DNA of 64,000 bases from contig NC_058196.1 in the NCBI RefSeq assembly GCF_907165205.1, forward strand, positions 21,618,501 to 21,682,500, in the 5' to 3' direction. A program made the position numbers and the translations under genes. This document shows, piece by piece, positions 25,601 to 37,600 of the stretch. The DNA comes from Coccinella septempunctata (lineage: Eukaryota > Arthropoda > Insecta > Coleoptera > Coccinellidae). The number at the start of each line of letters is the position of its first letter. Positions within the stretch are counted from its first letter, which is position 1. The notes beneath the pieces are model-generated. The model searched no databases, was not told the DNA's origin, and was given only the letters and a program-made list of their open reading frames with translations.

Positions 25601-28600
25601 CGTCAGGGTTCCCCGATATGGTGATGGTTCTGTCCGTGACTCCGCTCTCGCGATCATCGCAATTTGAGATGCGTATCATGGCACCGGATATCTGTCTGAT
25701 CTCGGCGATCTTGGTGCCGCCCTTACCGATGATGCAACCGATCAACTCATTTGGTACAGTCATCTCGTGAGTTTGTTGGTTGGCATTCTGCTGGTTTCGG
25801 GAGCTGGCAGTCCTCAATTGCGATCCGGCGAGGGCAGCAAGGGCTGAAAACGTAGGGCCAATCAGACATTAGATTTACACCGGACTCATTTTGCGTTGTT
25901 GCATTTGCTCGTCTCTAGAAGCCGTTACTACACGAGCAATCAGAATCGCGATGAGAAGGAGCCTCAGAATTATTGAGCAATGGTGCTTATCAGTGAGGTT
26001 AAACATTAAATAAATAGAGTCGAAGTCTGGAGTTATAAATATCTGGAAATAACCCTAAATAGTTCTGTGGAATAAGCATTTGAATATCGCTGCTAGTAAA
26101 TCAATGATGATATTGAGAAGACTGGCTGGTAAAACTTGGGAGATGCAACCCAAAAATAATATAATGGATGTACAGCGTGGGCAAAATTCGTAGTCTACTG
26201 GGAGGATCGCGAGAACTATAAGAGCTAAAAGAAATAAAGAATTGTGAAAACCGTAGCCTCCTAAGATTCTTCGCTTTTGGGTTATTAGTAAACAATGAGA
26301 TTTTGACGATTTAGAAAAGTTCCCGTAACTTTTTTGTCTTTGAAGAAACACATCTGAAACTTGAACCTTCTACAGGCACTTTTTTACGTAGAATCCACTG
26401 ACGAGCTCAAAATATTTTTTCATTTCGAATCACTAGGCGAACTTTCGTTTTTTAAATGCAAACTTTTATTGAATTTGTTATTTTTGAAATGAAAAAAGGT
26501 ATTTTGTCACTAGATTTTACACATAAAAGTGCCTAAGAGGGTTTAAGTTTCAGATCTGTAACTTCAAAGACGAAAAAGTTATGAAATCGTCAAAATCATC
26601 AATTTTCGCTAATAACTCAAAAACAAAGACTCTTAGGAAGCTACGATTTTCACCATTCTTCGGATCTCTGAAAAAGAGCTCGGAATGTGTAATCCGTTTT
26701 CTTTTAGCTGCTATAGTTCTCGAGATGCCCTCAGTAGACAACGAATTTTGACCATCCTGTATGCCTTGATTGCAGGACCAGTAATCACTTATGGGACAAT
26801 AGTCTGGAATTCCAAGGCAAGAAAGAACAGAAATCCCCCAATAGAATACAAAAGCTGGCCTTGCCGAAGGAAATTCAGAAAATAAGGCAAGAATGACAAG
26901 GACTGGTTAGTCTGGGTTCCTGGTCACTCGGGATTTAAGGGAACTGAGTCAGGAAAGGAGCAACAACCCCTTTCATTGGCCCGGAAACTTTCTCTGGTAT
27001 AAAAATATGTACCTACAAGAATTTCAGAAAGAAAATTCGAAAGAGAATTACTCTGGAGGTATCTTTCGAGACTAGAACACTCCAAAAAGTATCTGGATCT
27101 TAACAACAACCTTACTGGTTTTCTCACAGGGCATTGTCGCTTCAGCAAGCCCTCGATGAGAATGGATCTAGCAGATTTTGTGGAGGAGCAAAAATAAAAG
27201 TCCTGATCACCTAGTGACAGAAGCCTAGCCATTGGAAGCCAACGCAATAATGCTTTGGACAAGAAACTTGTAGGAGCAACATTAAAACGCGTCAAGTAAA
27301 ACCTTCCCAAGAGAATTTGGGAACTGAAAGATTGCGAGATAATTATGAATTTTTTCACGATCCAATCAACAGACACAGATATTCGAAAACGGCGCCAAAC
27401 ACCAAATCAATATTCCATGCTGAAAATGTTATGTTTCTTTCAGTTGAAAGCCAATAAACTGAAGCATCATCCCCGAATATAATTTGTTCAGAGCCCTAAG
27501 CAAATTATAATTTTTTTCAGTTGTCTGTGAAAATTCTCAATATAGGTACCTGCTGGATTCAATCCACCTGTATTTGCTGGTGCTAAACCGCCCAAACCCA
27601 AGGCTGCTAGACCTGCTAAGGGACTTTTTCCAAGTGCTGCAATCTGAAACAAATAATTGAATAACATTAATTTCCATACCTTTCCTTACGTTTCACATAC
27701 ATACTCCCTTTGAAAGTCATATTCGGACATAATGACAATGAGAGTTCCATTTTTAAATTGGTTTTTGCTACAAGATACAAGTCTTTTTTCATATATTGAT
27801 GATTTCTGACGTAAATTTCATTAGATCATAATGAATGTTTCACTAGATACGGTAGAATATTTGTTGAATACGGAATTTGATGTTTTATTGAATGAGTAGC
27901 ATATGCAATACAATGTCATTTAAATTCCGAAGTCGAAATTACCATATATGGCTGGTAAAATGGATCTGAATTTTGAAACAATAGGAACGATTCTAAAGAG
28001 ATACATATCACAATCATGAATATTGTAGATGCAAAGGTCTAAAACAGACAAATTGATCCAGGATGTAGTTGAATGCTCAAATTTTGAAGACACCGTATAA
28101 GGTGTGGTCAATTGATTCGTTCTCGAGTGAAATTGCATTTTCGGAAACTTTTTAGGGTTTTCTCTCCCAAATAAGTGCAAGAATTTACGCAGGTGCAAAT
28201 CGTTTTAAGTGATTTTGTTCCAGAGATTGGAAGTGAAAACCCTGAAAAGTTTCAGAAAAAGAGAGACAGGGGGCTCAAGTTAATTTTTCATCAATATTTT
28301 GCTGCGTGTGGTGAATAAAATTCCAAAAATGGCGGAAAAACGGCAAAGTTTATATTACTTTCTCGAAGTGGCGATATTGCACTCCATTCTTTGAATATAC
28401 ATCACTATGAAAAGGATGCCGCATCTAGTGAATCTAGTAAGCTATGTATTGTAAATAAATCCCTATTGTTTATTTTCAGAGAAAACCACTCAAAGGTCAT
28501 GCCCAGGAGGAATCCAAACTATTGAAACGAGTTAATGTTTAAGCCAAACGAAATTGTGTTCATTGAGCATAAATACCATGCAGGTTGTTTATTGCTTTAC

Positions 28601-31600
28601 TCAACTTTCAAGCAGTTCACATGACTACCACCATATTACCAATGGAATTTCACGATGTTCATTAATTTTTCATTGGATTTCCAACAATGAAAATTGATTT
28701 GAATAGAATTATCGGTAACTTATTAGAAGAAGAAAATTTATAGAAGTGCAGTTCAGGGTAACTAGCCATTCTAACGGGGATAAAAGCAATTCTAGTGAAG
28801 AAAACAAATTGTCAGGAAAAGTTCATGGCTAGTAGACAAAAACACTTTGAACATGCAGGGAAAATGAAGAAAATCTAAATTGGAGAACGCATTGTAGACT
28901 GAATTACTATTTCATTGATTATATTATTAAATATCGATGAAACGTCAGCGTATTTCCTTCGAGAATCCAAGTTTTATCTTCGACTGAAAAGCATTGCCTA
29001 GAATTTCATCAATTATTTATCATAACAGAGAGACTTTCAGGAAACTGTCTGGCATAGAAGTTCACTGAAAAACTAATTAGTTTTCTTTTTCCCCTTTTTT
29101 TGCATTATTAAGAAATTCTTCGAACTCCAAATAAAATCAATGTGCACTAAACTCTACTTGAAAGTTTCCAAGAAATAATAAATTTATAGAATATTGAGTC
29201 AAGCGAATTGGAATATTGGGTTCCTCCTACAAGTACCTATATTACTGATTATAACTTGATCACAACCTGGGAACGGAGAAAACACAGTTGTGCAAATAAT
29301 CAATTCTGAAATAAATGAGTGAAAAGATGAGTCTTCCTTCGAATATGGTATATAATCTGATGGATGACAAGGCAATATTGTTTTCCAAACAAAAATTGCG
29401 TACAATCGATCCTTGAGCTACACAGCTATGGAGGAGTCCCATTATATCAACCGTTATCGTCAGTCTTTCAAATAAGCAGGATGATATACAGTGCACTCGT
29501 AAGAGGACAAATTCAATAAAAATAAAAATAGAAGTTTGCAACCCTTTGGGTATTCCTTTCACCGAATATTTACGAACTATGAATGATTCTCACATAAGAA
29601 TTCGAACTAGTTCATCCATATTCTTGTGGCGACATTGAAATAATGAATACTATTTATGAGACATGAAGACAGTAGCGCCACTTGTCACTATGGATAATTT
29701 GAGACTGAAAAGAATATTTTGCCTGAAGATTACAGAGTAGAAAGATGGGAAACGAAGCGACCAGTGATGTGAGCGCCATCTGTGTTTCAAATGTGATTCT
29801 AAGACCCTAAGACTGGTGAAATTTTAATTAGAGGACCATTTGCAGAAACATATGAAATTTTGTAAGATTTCAGATTGCCATTTTGATCAGAGAGGTATTG
29901 AATGTTTTGATTCTCGTACCGCCTTTTGTTTATCTAGCTCCTTCTAGTTCCTGATTTTTATATTTTTTTTTCTGATTTCTTGATGGAAACCTCGAAATAT
30001 CGTTCGAAAAATAATTCATGGTGAAGAACTGTGGATAAAATAAAATTAATTTTCCGAAATTAGGTTTATTACTTTATTTAGGAAAATGTACCAGTATTGA
30101 AACTAACATGTGACTCGGTCATTCATTAATTTTTATTTTCAGTGCACCGAAGTGGATAAAATTTCCAGGGCGTAAAGACAATAACTTGAGCGAACACTAC
30201 TGACTAAACCATGTGGAGTGAACATTTCACTGCAAGTCAATTGAGGACTGTTCATCCACCTAAATTTTTGTATGCAGGATGCATCCCTTGCATGAAGGGC
30301 CCATTTAGGGGAAATTATGACCTTTATACGTCAATTCAATGAATCTCAATGGCTACCTACTCCTTCAAAATACATACTCGGAAATGCAAAGGTTTTATTA
30401 ATTTCGTTTTGAGAATTGAGTGAGTCAAATTGTTGATTGTACAGTCAAAGTTTTATGAAACCTGCTGTGAGTCTTTTTCTGTTTCATTTCAATTTGTATA
30501 TTGCGACATAAAGAGACCATATGATGAAGGAATCATGAAAAAGAATACAGAAACTATACTGACAAGCTAACATAAATCTTGTATACATCTGTAAGGTTTT
30601 TTCAATTGTGATTCTGAAAATTATGTGACTAATAAGTGAATAACTGAAATGTGTAAGTATGCTATGATTGTATATAGAATATTGGTTCATATTAATTTTT
30701 GATATAAATTATAGAAATTCAACTAAGTTTTATCAATTCAAAACAATGTATTGCCAAAGAGTATCAACAAGAGGATTCACTCTATCATTTTGGCCGGTTG
30801 CGTTTCAATGCCCTTGAATGTTTCCTGGTTTAGTGGAAGGGACGAAAACGAAAGCAGATGTTCGTTCTGTTCGCAAGAATCGCAAGTCGCAATCTGATTG
30901 GTCGCCCAGATTCTCGTTTGACTGTAGTGAATCTGAGCGCAGTATTGCTGGCGCGTAGAGTCTCCCCACCAAGGTTAAAATTCCATGCATTCGATCTTCC
31001 CTTGTAAATCGGCAAAGTGAAACCTCTTTTTGATACTCTTTGGTATTGCACAAGAATAATACCTTTGACACAATGGATCATCATATACTTTTGTGTCCCT
31101 TTCAAAGCTCTATTTCTTTTCCATCATTTTGAATTTTTGTAAATTTTGTATAGATTGCAAAAAAAATATAGCACATCAGACAGCGTATATCATTGATATC
31201 GATTGATTTCAAACAATGTTCAGATGAAAATTAAAATCCTGATCACAAAACAAAACCATTCTTCTGTTTTGTCGCTCTCCTGAGAGACAGTTTGTTTTCT
31301 GATCGAAAGAAAGTCGATATTGAAATTCAATACAAGGAATAGAATTCCAATTTCGTGCCCTCCAATCAAAAAACTGTTATTATTATTGACAATGCGTTTT
31401 CAGCGCCATCTCATTGTCAAATGTGGCAAACACAGGCCAAAATGTAATCGGCTTCTAGTACTACAGAGATGTGTGGGCGTTTCCTATCTTTCTCCTCTAT
31501 AATTTTTTGCACAAAATAAGTGGCGAATCTGACTTTCATCGTCATCTGAATACAATTTCAACAGAGATTCATCGGATTCAAATAAATCGGTCCCATTGGC

Positions 31601-34600
31601 ATTTACACTCCAGCGATATGTTTATGGGACTAGGCCGTACAGAGCCGGCATACGGTACCTGAGCGGTCGCTATGAAAGATTCTCTAGGGGGCGCTTTAGT
31701 CGTCGTATAGTTCAGGATGTGCGTATTTTGTCTACGGATTGATTTGAAGTGAAATAGCCTATTTAAAATAAGTAATAAAATAAATAAATAAATTTATTCA
31801 CTTGATCGAGAGCTACATGACGTCTAGAATTTCTTATACATTATGTACATAGGCAACTCAATTTTGGTAATTTTACAGAAGTAAGAATTTGCATCTTTGC
31901 TCGCCCAAACGCCGATACAGACTAATGAATAAAAAGGCTCTAACGAGGTGTAATGAGACCGAAATCCTGCATCTACTCTTTCTCGACTAAATGGAATTTC
32001 TGTTGATACTTCGAGTGATGGTGATTTGCTAGTTCGATTTGAATCCTTAAATTTATTGATTTCAAATCATCGGGTGTTATGAATCTGTATTGATTCCGTT
32101 TATTAATAATATACGCGATATATGACATCCGAGTCAGTGTTTTTCCCATTTTTGATTGATTCTCATTCTAATCTTCATTGAATTCACCCGCTACTCCACA
32201 GTGCACCGTATATACCGATAGAGGGCATGCTTGTGCATCACATACTAAAAACACCATCTAAAAAACACTAGGGGTGATCATCATGAAAATATAAACTGAG
32301 GGGATCGGGGGGACACCATAACGTAAAACTTACATCTGGCAACAGATGCCCCGGCGGTAGAGCTGCCTGCAAATGCACGTTCTTAAGCGGCTCGAGGGGC
32401 ACAAGGGGAGCGGTGACCGGAGCCACCGCGCCGGTCAGAGGATGGCCAAGTGACAAGTGAGGAGTAAGTAGAGGAGTCATTACTGAGTTACTTACGTCTG
32501 TGTGGGCGGGTACGGCGTAGTTGCCTTGGATGGTATAGGCCTGACCGCCGGCCAGGATCACGGGGCCACCGACTTGGGGTTTGGGGCGGTAGGGTATGGT
32601 TGCTCCTTTGGGAGGGGACTGAAACAAAAAAAAATATTCTACTGAAAAATATGTTCTTGAAATGGATAAGGTATCGGTGTAAAGCCTTATTAATTATTTT
32701 TCAGGAACATTGTGGGAAATTACGTTCTTTTTCATTTTTGAATGTGATAGGGTTGGCTTTGCCCAATGAACTACGTTTTTTATTCAATATCCTTGAAAAC
32801 CATACAATAATAGAAGTTCACTTGTAAGAAGGTTATCAATGATAATTGACTGTCAGGTAATAACCTGACATTTTTAAGGAAAAATGTGAAAAATCTGTGG
32901 CTCTACCCTTTCATCGTATATATCGCATTTTTGCATCAACAGGGCTCTAGAAAAACTTGATAAATCAGAAGCATAAATCACAAATTAATAACCAAAAGTT
33001 CAACATAACTTTCAATTGATCAAAACTTTGAAAAGTACAATAATTGGAAACAGCAATATAAATACACTTTTGAGCCTTACAAATATTTTAACAGTACATT
33101 CTTGAGGTCAATGTAAACACTTTTTTCCTTCACCATTTTTTCTGAATCGGGTCGGTTTGAAAAATATAGGCTGTTGAAAAACCATTAAAATTATTTTTAG
33201 CTCTATATCGCAAACGGTTTAATCGAATGAGATGAATTCTGGATTAAAGATTTTCGTTTATTCGATTAATCTTTTTTGAACGCAATGATATTACCCACAT
33301 CTTTCAGTTTTCTCATTATGACTGTTACGTATCATAAAATGCGAAAAACTCAAAGAACCCAACACTTGAAATCAAATTGGACGATATCTAGTGAATATTA
33401 GACCGTTTTGTGAAATATGTCAGCTCTTTTGTTAACAAAATTAGGACTATTTTTAATTCACTGCTCAAAAAATTAACGCACATTCTGAAAATCTCAATTT
33501 TAATGAAAGTTAACTCTACATTGACTTTATAACTTATTTTTTATGTTCTTTCGGGAAGGTTTTGAACGAAACAACACATTAAATGGAAGAAAAATTCAGA
33601 ATTTCACCGAATCTTATGTGAAAGAAGAGAAACGAACAATTTTCAAAATACTGAAATGCTGATACGTGATTTAATACTTGGTATTTCCACACCTTGCGTT
33701 AATTACAGCTCGGCAACGACGGTTCATACTCAAAATGAGCGATCTTAAAATGCTCTGATCTAATCCTTCATAGATTTCTCCGAGTTGGATTCCTCAGTCA
33801 TTAAGAGTAACTGGATGAACTCTTCAGCCTTCTATTGAGGTTGTCCCAAACCTGCTCAATCGGATTGAGATCTGGACTTCTTGCTGGCCATTCCATTCGA
33901 GAGACTTCAACCTCTTCAAGGTACTCCTGAACGACGCGCGAACGATGGGGTCTGGCATTATCATCCATAAAAATGAAATTTTCACCAATGTATGGAGCAA
34001 ATGGCACTACATGCTCTTCAAGAATGTTCCTTATATACTTATCAGCATTCATAGCTCCATTATCAACGACCACTAGGTCTGTGCGAGCAGTCAAAGATAT
34101 TCCACCCCATACCATAATCGATCCTCCCCCGAAACCAGTAGTATTCAGGAAATTGCACTGAGCATATCTTTCATGTGGACGTCTGTATACAAGGGAACTT
34201 CGATCACAATGGTAGAGGTATACTTCATTCAAATTTATTTTAGCAGTCGGTTGGCCATGAAATAATTTTCTCAAGTTTTTGTAACTAGAACGAAGTTAAG
34301 TTGGCACTCATGAAATGTCGTTAATGTCATAACGCCGTTGCCACAACTAATATCAATTTTTATTACGAAAATGCCGAAAGTGATGGAAAAAAGAGACAGG
34401 GTTTCAGGAAGTGCTATTTAGAATTCAGGTCCGCTCATCCAAATAGTTATACCCTGATATTCTAAAATCCAAAATACGTCAGACTGTAGCGAACATATTC
34501 AAGGTAAGAGAATTTATATAATATTTCATCTGAATCTAAACGACATATATTTCAGCTGAATATTTCCACAATCAGAAAGATTGTGAATAAAAAGGATGAC

Positions 34601-37600
34601 AAAGAGTTTCCTTCTATTGGGAGACCTAAAAAAGTGGTGGCATTTGAGAATTTTATGTTTACTACAGGATTTTCGATAAATGTCATCGGAGAATAAGTTC
34701 CCTAAAATGGATTTTTCTATTTTTCATTTGACTTGTCCTATACAATGTAAATGTGTTAAGGTACTAATAAATACCTATAATTAATATTATTACATCAATG
34801 AATTAAGATGAATAGCCACAAATACGCTCAAGTTACCCTGTTACTTATTCATGTGAAATTTTTTTTCAAAGGTGAAGTTCATCTTAACTTGAAACTTCCT
34901 TCAATTCCTTTTACTTATATTGATGCAAGATGATTTTTGTTGAAGAATTTAACATTCTTGTAATTATCTGTTAATTCCTTCGGGAGATACCCATTCCCAA
35001 CCACTGCATCATATGCATTTCATCTTCGAGTTAATATTTTTGAAATCTACAAATGATGTAAGCCAAAGAAGATAACGAACATCAACTCTCCTCAAGCTAG
35101 TGTATATGATGATATTATACTGATCTCTTGTATTTTCCATGCAAAAAACTGGATTTAGTATGCCTTCAATCAGTTTGTATAAACTTCAATTATGTTCGTC
35201 ACATATTTTCCGAAGAGATTCGACATTGTGATAAAATACGTAATATCAGAAACTTCAACGTAGAACGGGCAACATAGCGTTGATTCAAAACCCAAAAATG
35301 TTTTGACAAGCTTCATAACCTCATATTTTCGTACTATACAGAGTGAAATGTGTCAAATTTCCATGGCCAACCGACTGCTAAAATAAAAGTGAATGAAGTA
35401 TAGATCTAGACTCATCTGTGAAGAGAACTCTTTCCCAATCGGCCTCTTCCCAATGGATATGCTCTCTCGCAAAATCCAAACGCGCCCTTCGAAGGGCTGG
35501 AGTAAGAGCTGGGCTTCTTTCCGCGACACGAGGCCTTAAATCATATTCTCTGAGGCGATTTCTTATTCTCTGAGTGCTACTTTGCACCTCCTGAGTTTGC
35601 TGAAGCTGAATTTCAAGGAGACGAGCGGTTGCAAACCGTTGTCTCAACGAAGAAACTCTCAAGTAACGTTCTTGAATGGCAGTTGTTACCCGTGATCTAC
35701 CCTGTCCTGGTCTTCGGACATTCATACCTGTCTCCCTGAATCGCTGCAACATTCTGGACACACTTGTATGGGAAACTCTTAACCTTTCTGCAATTCTTGT
35801 GTATGTCCACCCTTCTTCTCGCAAAACTACCGCTTGGGCACATTCCTCTTGGGTCAAATTGCGTGTTTCGCGTTGCATAGCGATCGAGTGTAGAAAATCA
35901 AACGAAAGAAAAACTATTGATCACTAGAATTGATCGAGAACAACTGATTTTAGAATGGAGCCAATACATTCAAAATCTGATAATATCATCTTTTTCTATT
36001 CCTGCTGGGAAAAAACATCTGTATTGAAGAAAACCGTTGAAAGTGGATAACATATGCATGCATAATTCTGATAAGAATAATTATCATTGAGAACACCTCC
36101 AGTTGTAGAATAAATTTGAGATTTCCATAATGTGCGTAAATTTTTTTGCGGAGTGTATTTCAAGAAAATATATTCATTTTACTTATAATGGGGAATTCTG
36201 CTCAATTTGGGTTATCACTGCATATGCGAGTTGAAACTGAATAATTATGAGTCTCATTCATTCAACTATACAAAATAATTCTTCAAATATGGGGTTTTAA
36301 AATTTAAATCACTTGGTTTCAAGTTTACGATTTGGCAACAGCGCCTACTAGACAATAAAAAGAACAATGTCCAATCAGCTTGTTTATAAAATAACAGCTG
36401 TTCATTTACAGGCGCCTACTCACTAGCGAACCTAAACTGCAACCGGCCATGAAAATCCGTTACGTTTCAAAGATATTTAATAAAAAATACATCATGTTCG
36501 CCAGGAGGAGTATTCCCTATTGCAAATTATATCTGCATTTTCTTTGTGAATTCGTGATTTTTTTATGCTTCTGACTTACCATGTTCCTCCCTGATTATGC
36601 AAAAATAAATTTGCGATATCTACCACGAAAGGACAAAACCACAGATTTTCATACCTTTTCTCTTGAAACTATTACCTGCCCGTCAATTATCATTGATAAC
36701 CTTCTTTCAAGTGTTATTTATGGGAAAAACGTTTTTCTTTCTTTCAATAAGATACTCACCTCGAGCATTACTGTACAAATGTGATAGATACATTGCGTTA
36801 TAGCCTCCCCGGTTCCGGATATGGTCACAGCCCTTTCGGTCGAATTCGGAAGCATCTCGGACGCCACCTGGATGGAAGCTCCGGTAACCTCTCTGATTTG
36901 CTTGATCTTCGATCCGCCCTTGCCAATCAACGATCCGCACTGGCTGGCTGGCACGATCAGCCTGAGCGTTATCGGCGGCCTGGGCACGCCGCTGCCGCTA
37001 CTATTCACTTCCTGGAACTGGGAACACCACTGAGGGATCCCACCATACATACAACACATTAACAAATGCAACATAAACGCACTAAAGGGGGGGATCTTTT
37101 ACATCAACAAACAGTCAAGGTCATACAAACTAAACTACTCATTCCATCGTGAAGGTTCGCCACTGGAGCCTCCGGAGGTTATAATTGTCCAGAGGCTTTT
37201 ACTTCTACATTTCTACTGCGTTTTCGGCATTTAGAATTCTTCGATTGTTAGTTTCAGGCCTGATAAACGAAAAAAAGGGTTAGATTCTATGCTGAACGTC
37301 TGGGGTAACTCAAGGTACTCTGAAAGAAATGCACTGCTCCTTCTCAAGTTCAAACCTATCAATGGAAATTCGAAAAAAGGACTTTAATCATTACTCCGAT
37401 TATGGAGTGTTTAGACAGTGCCACCGACAATGGTAGGTTTATGAGGCCTTCCTAAGAATAATGCCTAACATTGACGATCGCAGTATGCCACTAGGGCGAA
37501 TGTCCATCATGGTGGGTTCATGCAAAGCTCCTACGAACTAAGACCTGACAAAATTACCAATCTAATGGCAAACACGAGAACGCCATCTACCGATTAGATT

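Larger units (their letters stand above)
27644..32333 (-). other. mub intron 5
   Basis: 4.7 kb. It holds family A copy 1 (29724-31509). The 27.7-29.7 kb part has no recognised content. Confidence 0.6.
33459..36155 (-). mobile_element. Tc1-like DD34E transposon, copy 1, interrupted
   Basis: The inverted termini are CACTGCTCAAAAAATTAACG at 33459 and the complement of CACTCCGCAAAAAAATTTAC ending at 36155. A transposase remnant on the minus strand starts at 35878 with MQRETRNLTQEECAQAVVLR, includes the paired HTH region and reaches FTDES before 35400. It resumes near 34212 through GGSIMVWGG, MDDNARPH and SPDLNPIEQVW. The gap is a 1.18-kb nested insertion. An 8-nt deletion near 33815, compared with copy 2, shifts the C-terminal frame. 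The spacing D-34-E between MDDN and NPIE identifies the Tc1 family. It is not functional. Confidence 0.88.
32619..36759 (-). other. mub intron 4
   Basis: 4.1 kb. It is filled mainly by a truncated family B copy, Tc1 copy 1 with its nested element, and repeat E copy 1. Confidence 0.6.

Noticed and set aside
30805..31105. Minus-strand frames of 88-91 codons
   Set aside because: They fall across the nested MITE at 30754-31043 and its flanks; no protein family fits.
36781..37062. Plus-strand open frames of 70-93 codons
   Set aside because: They are antisense shadows of the mub KH2 exon.
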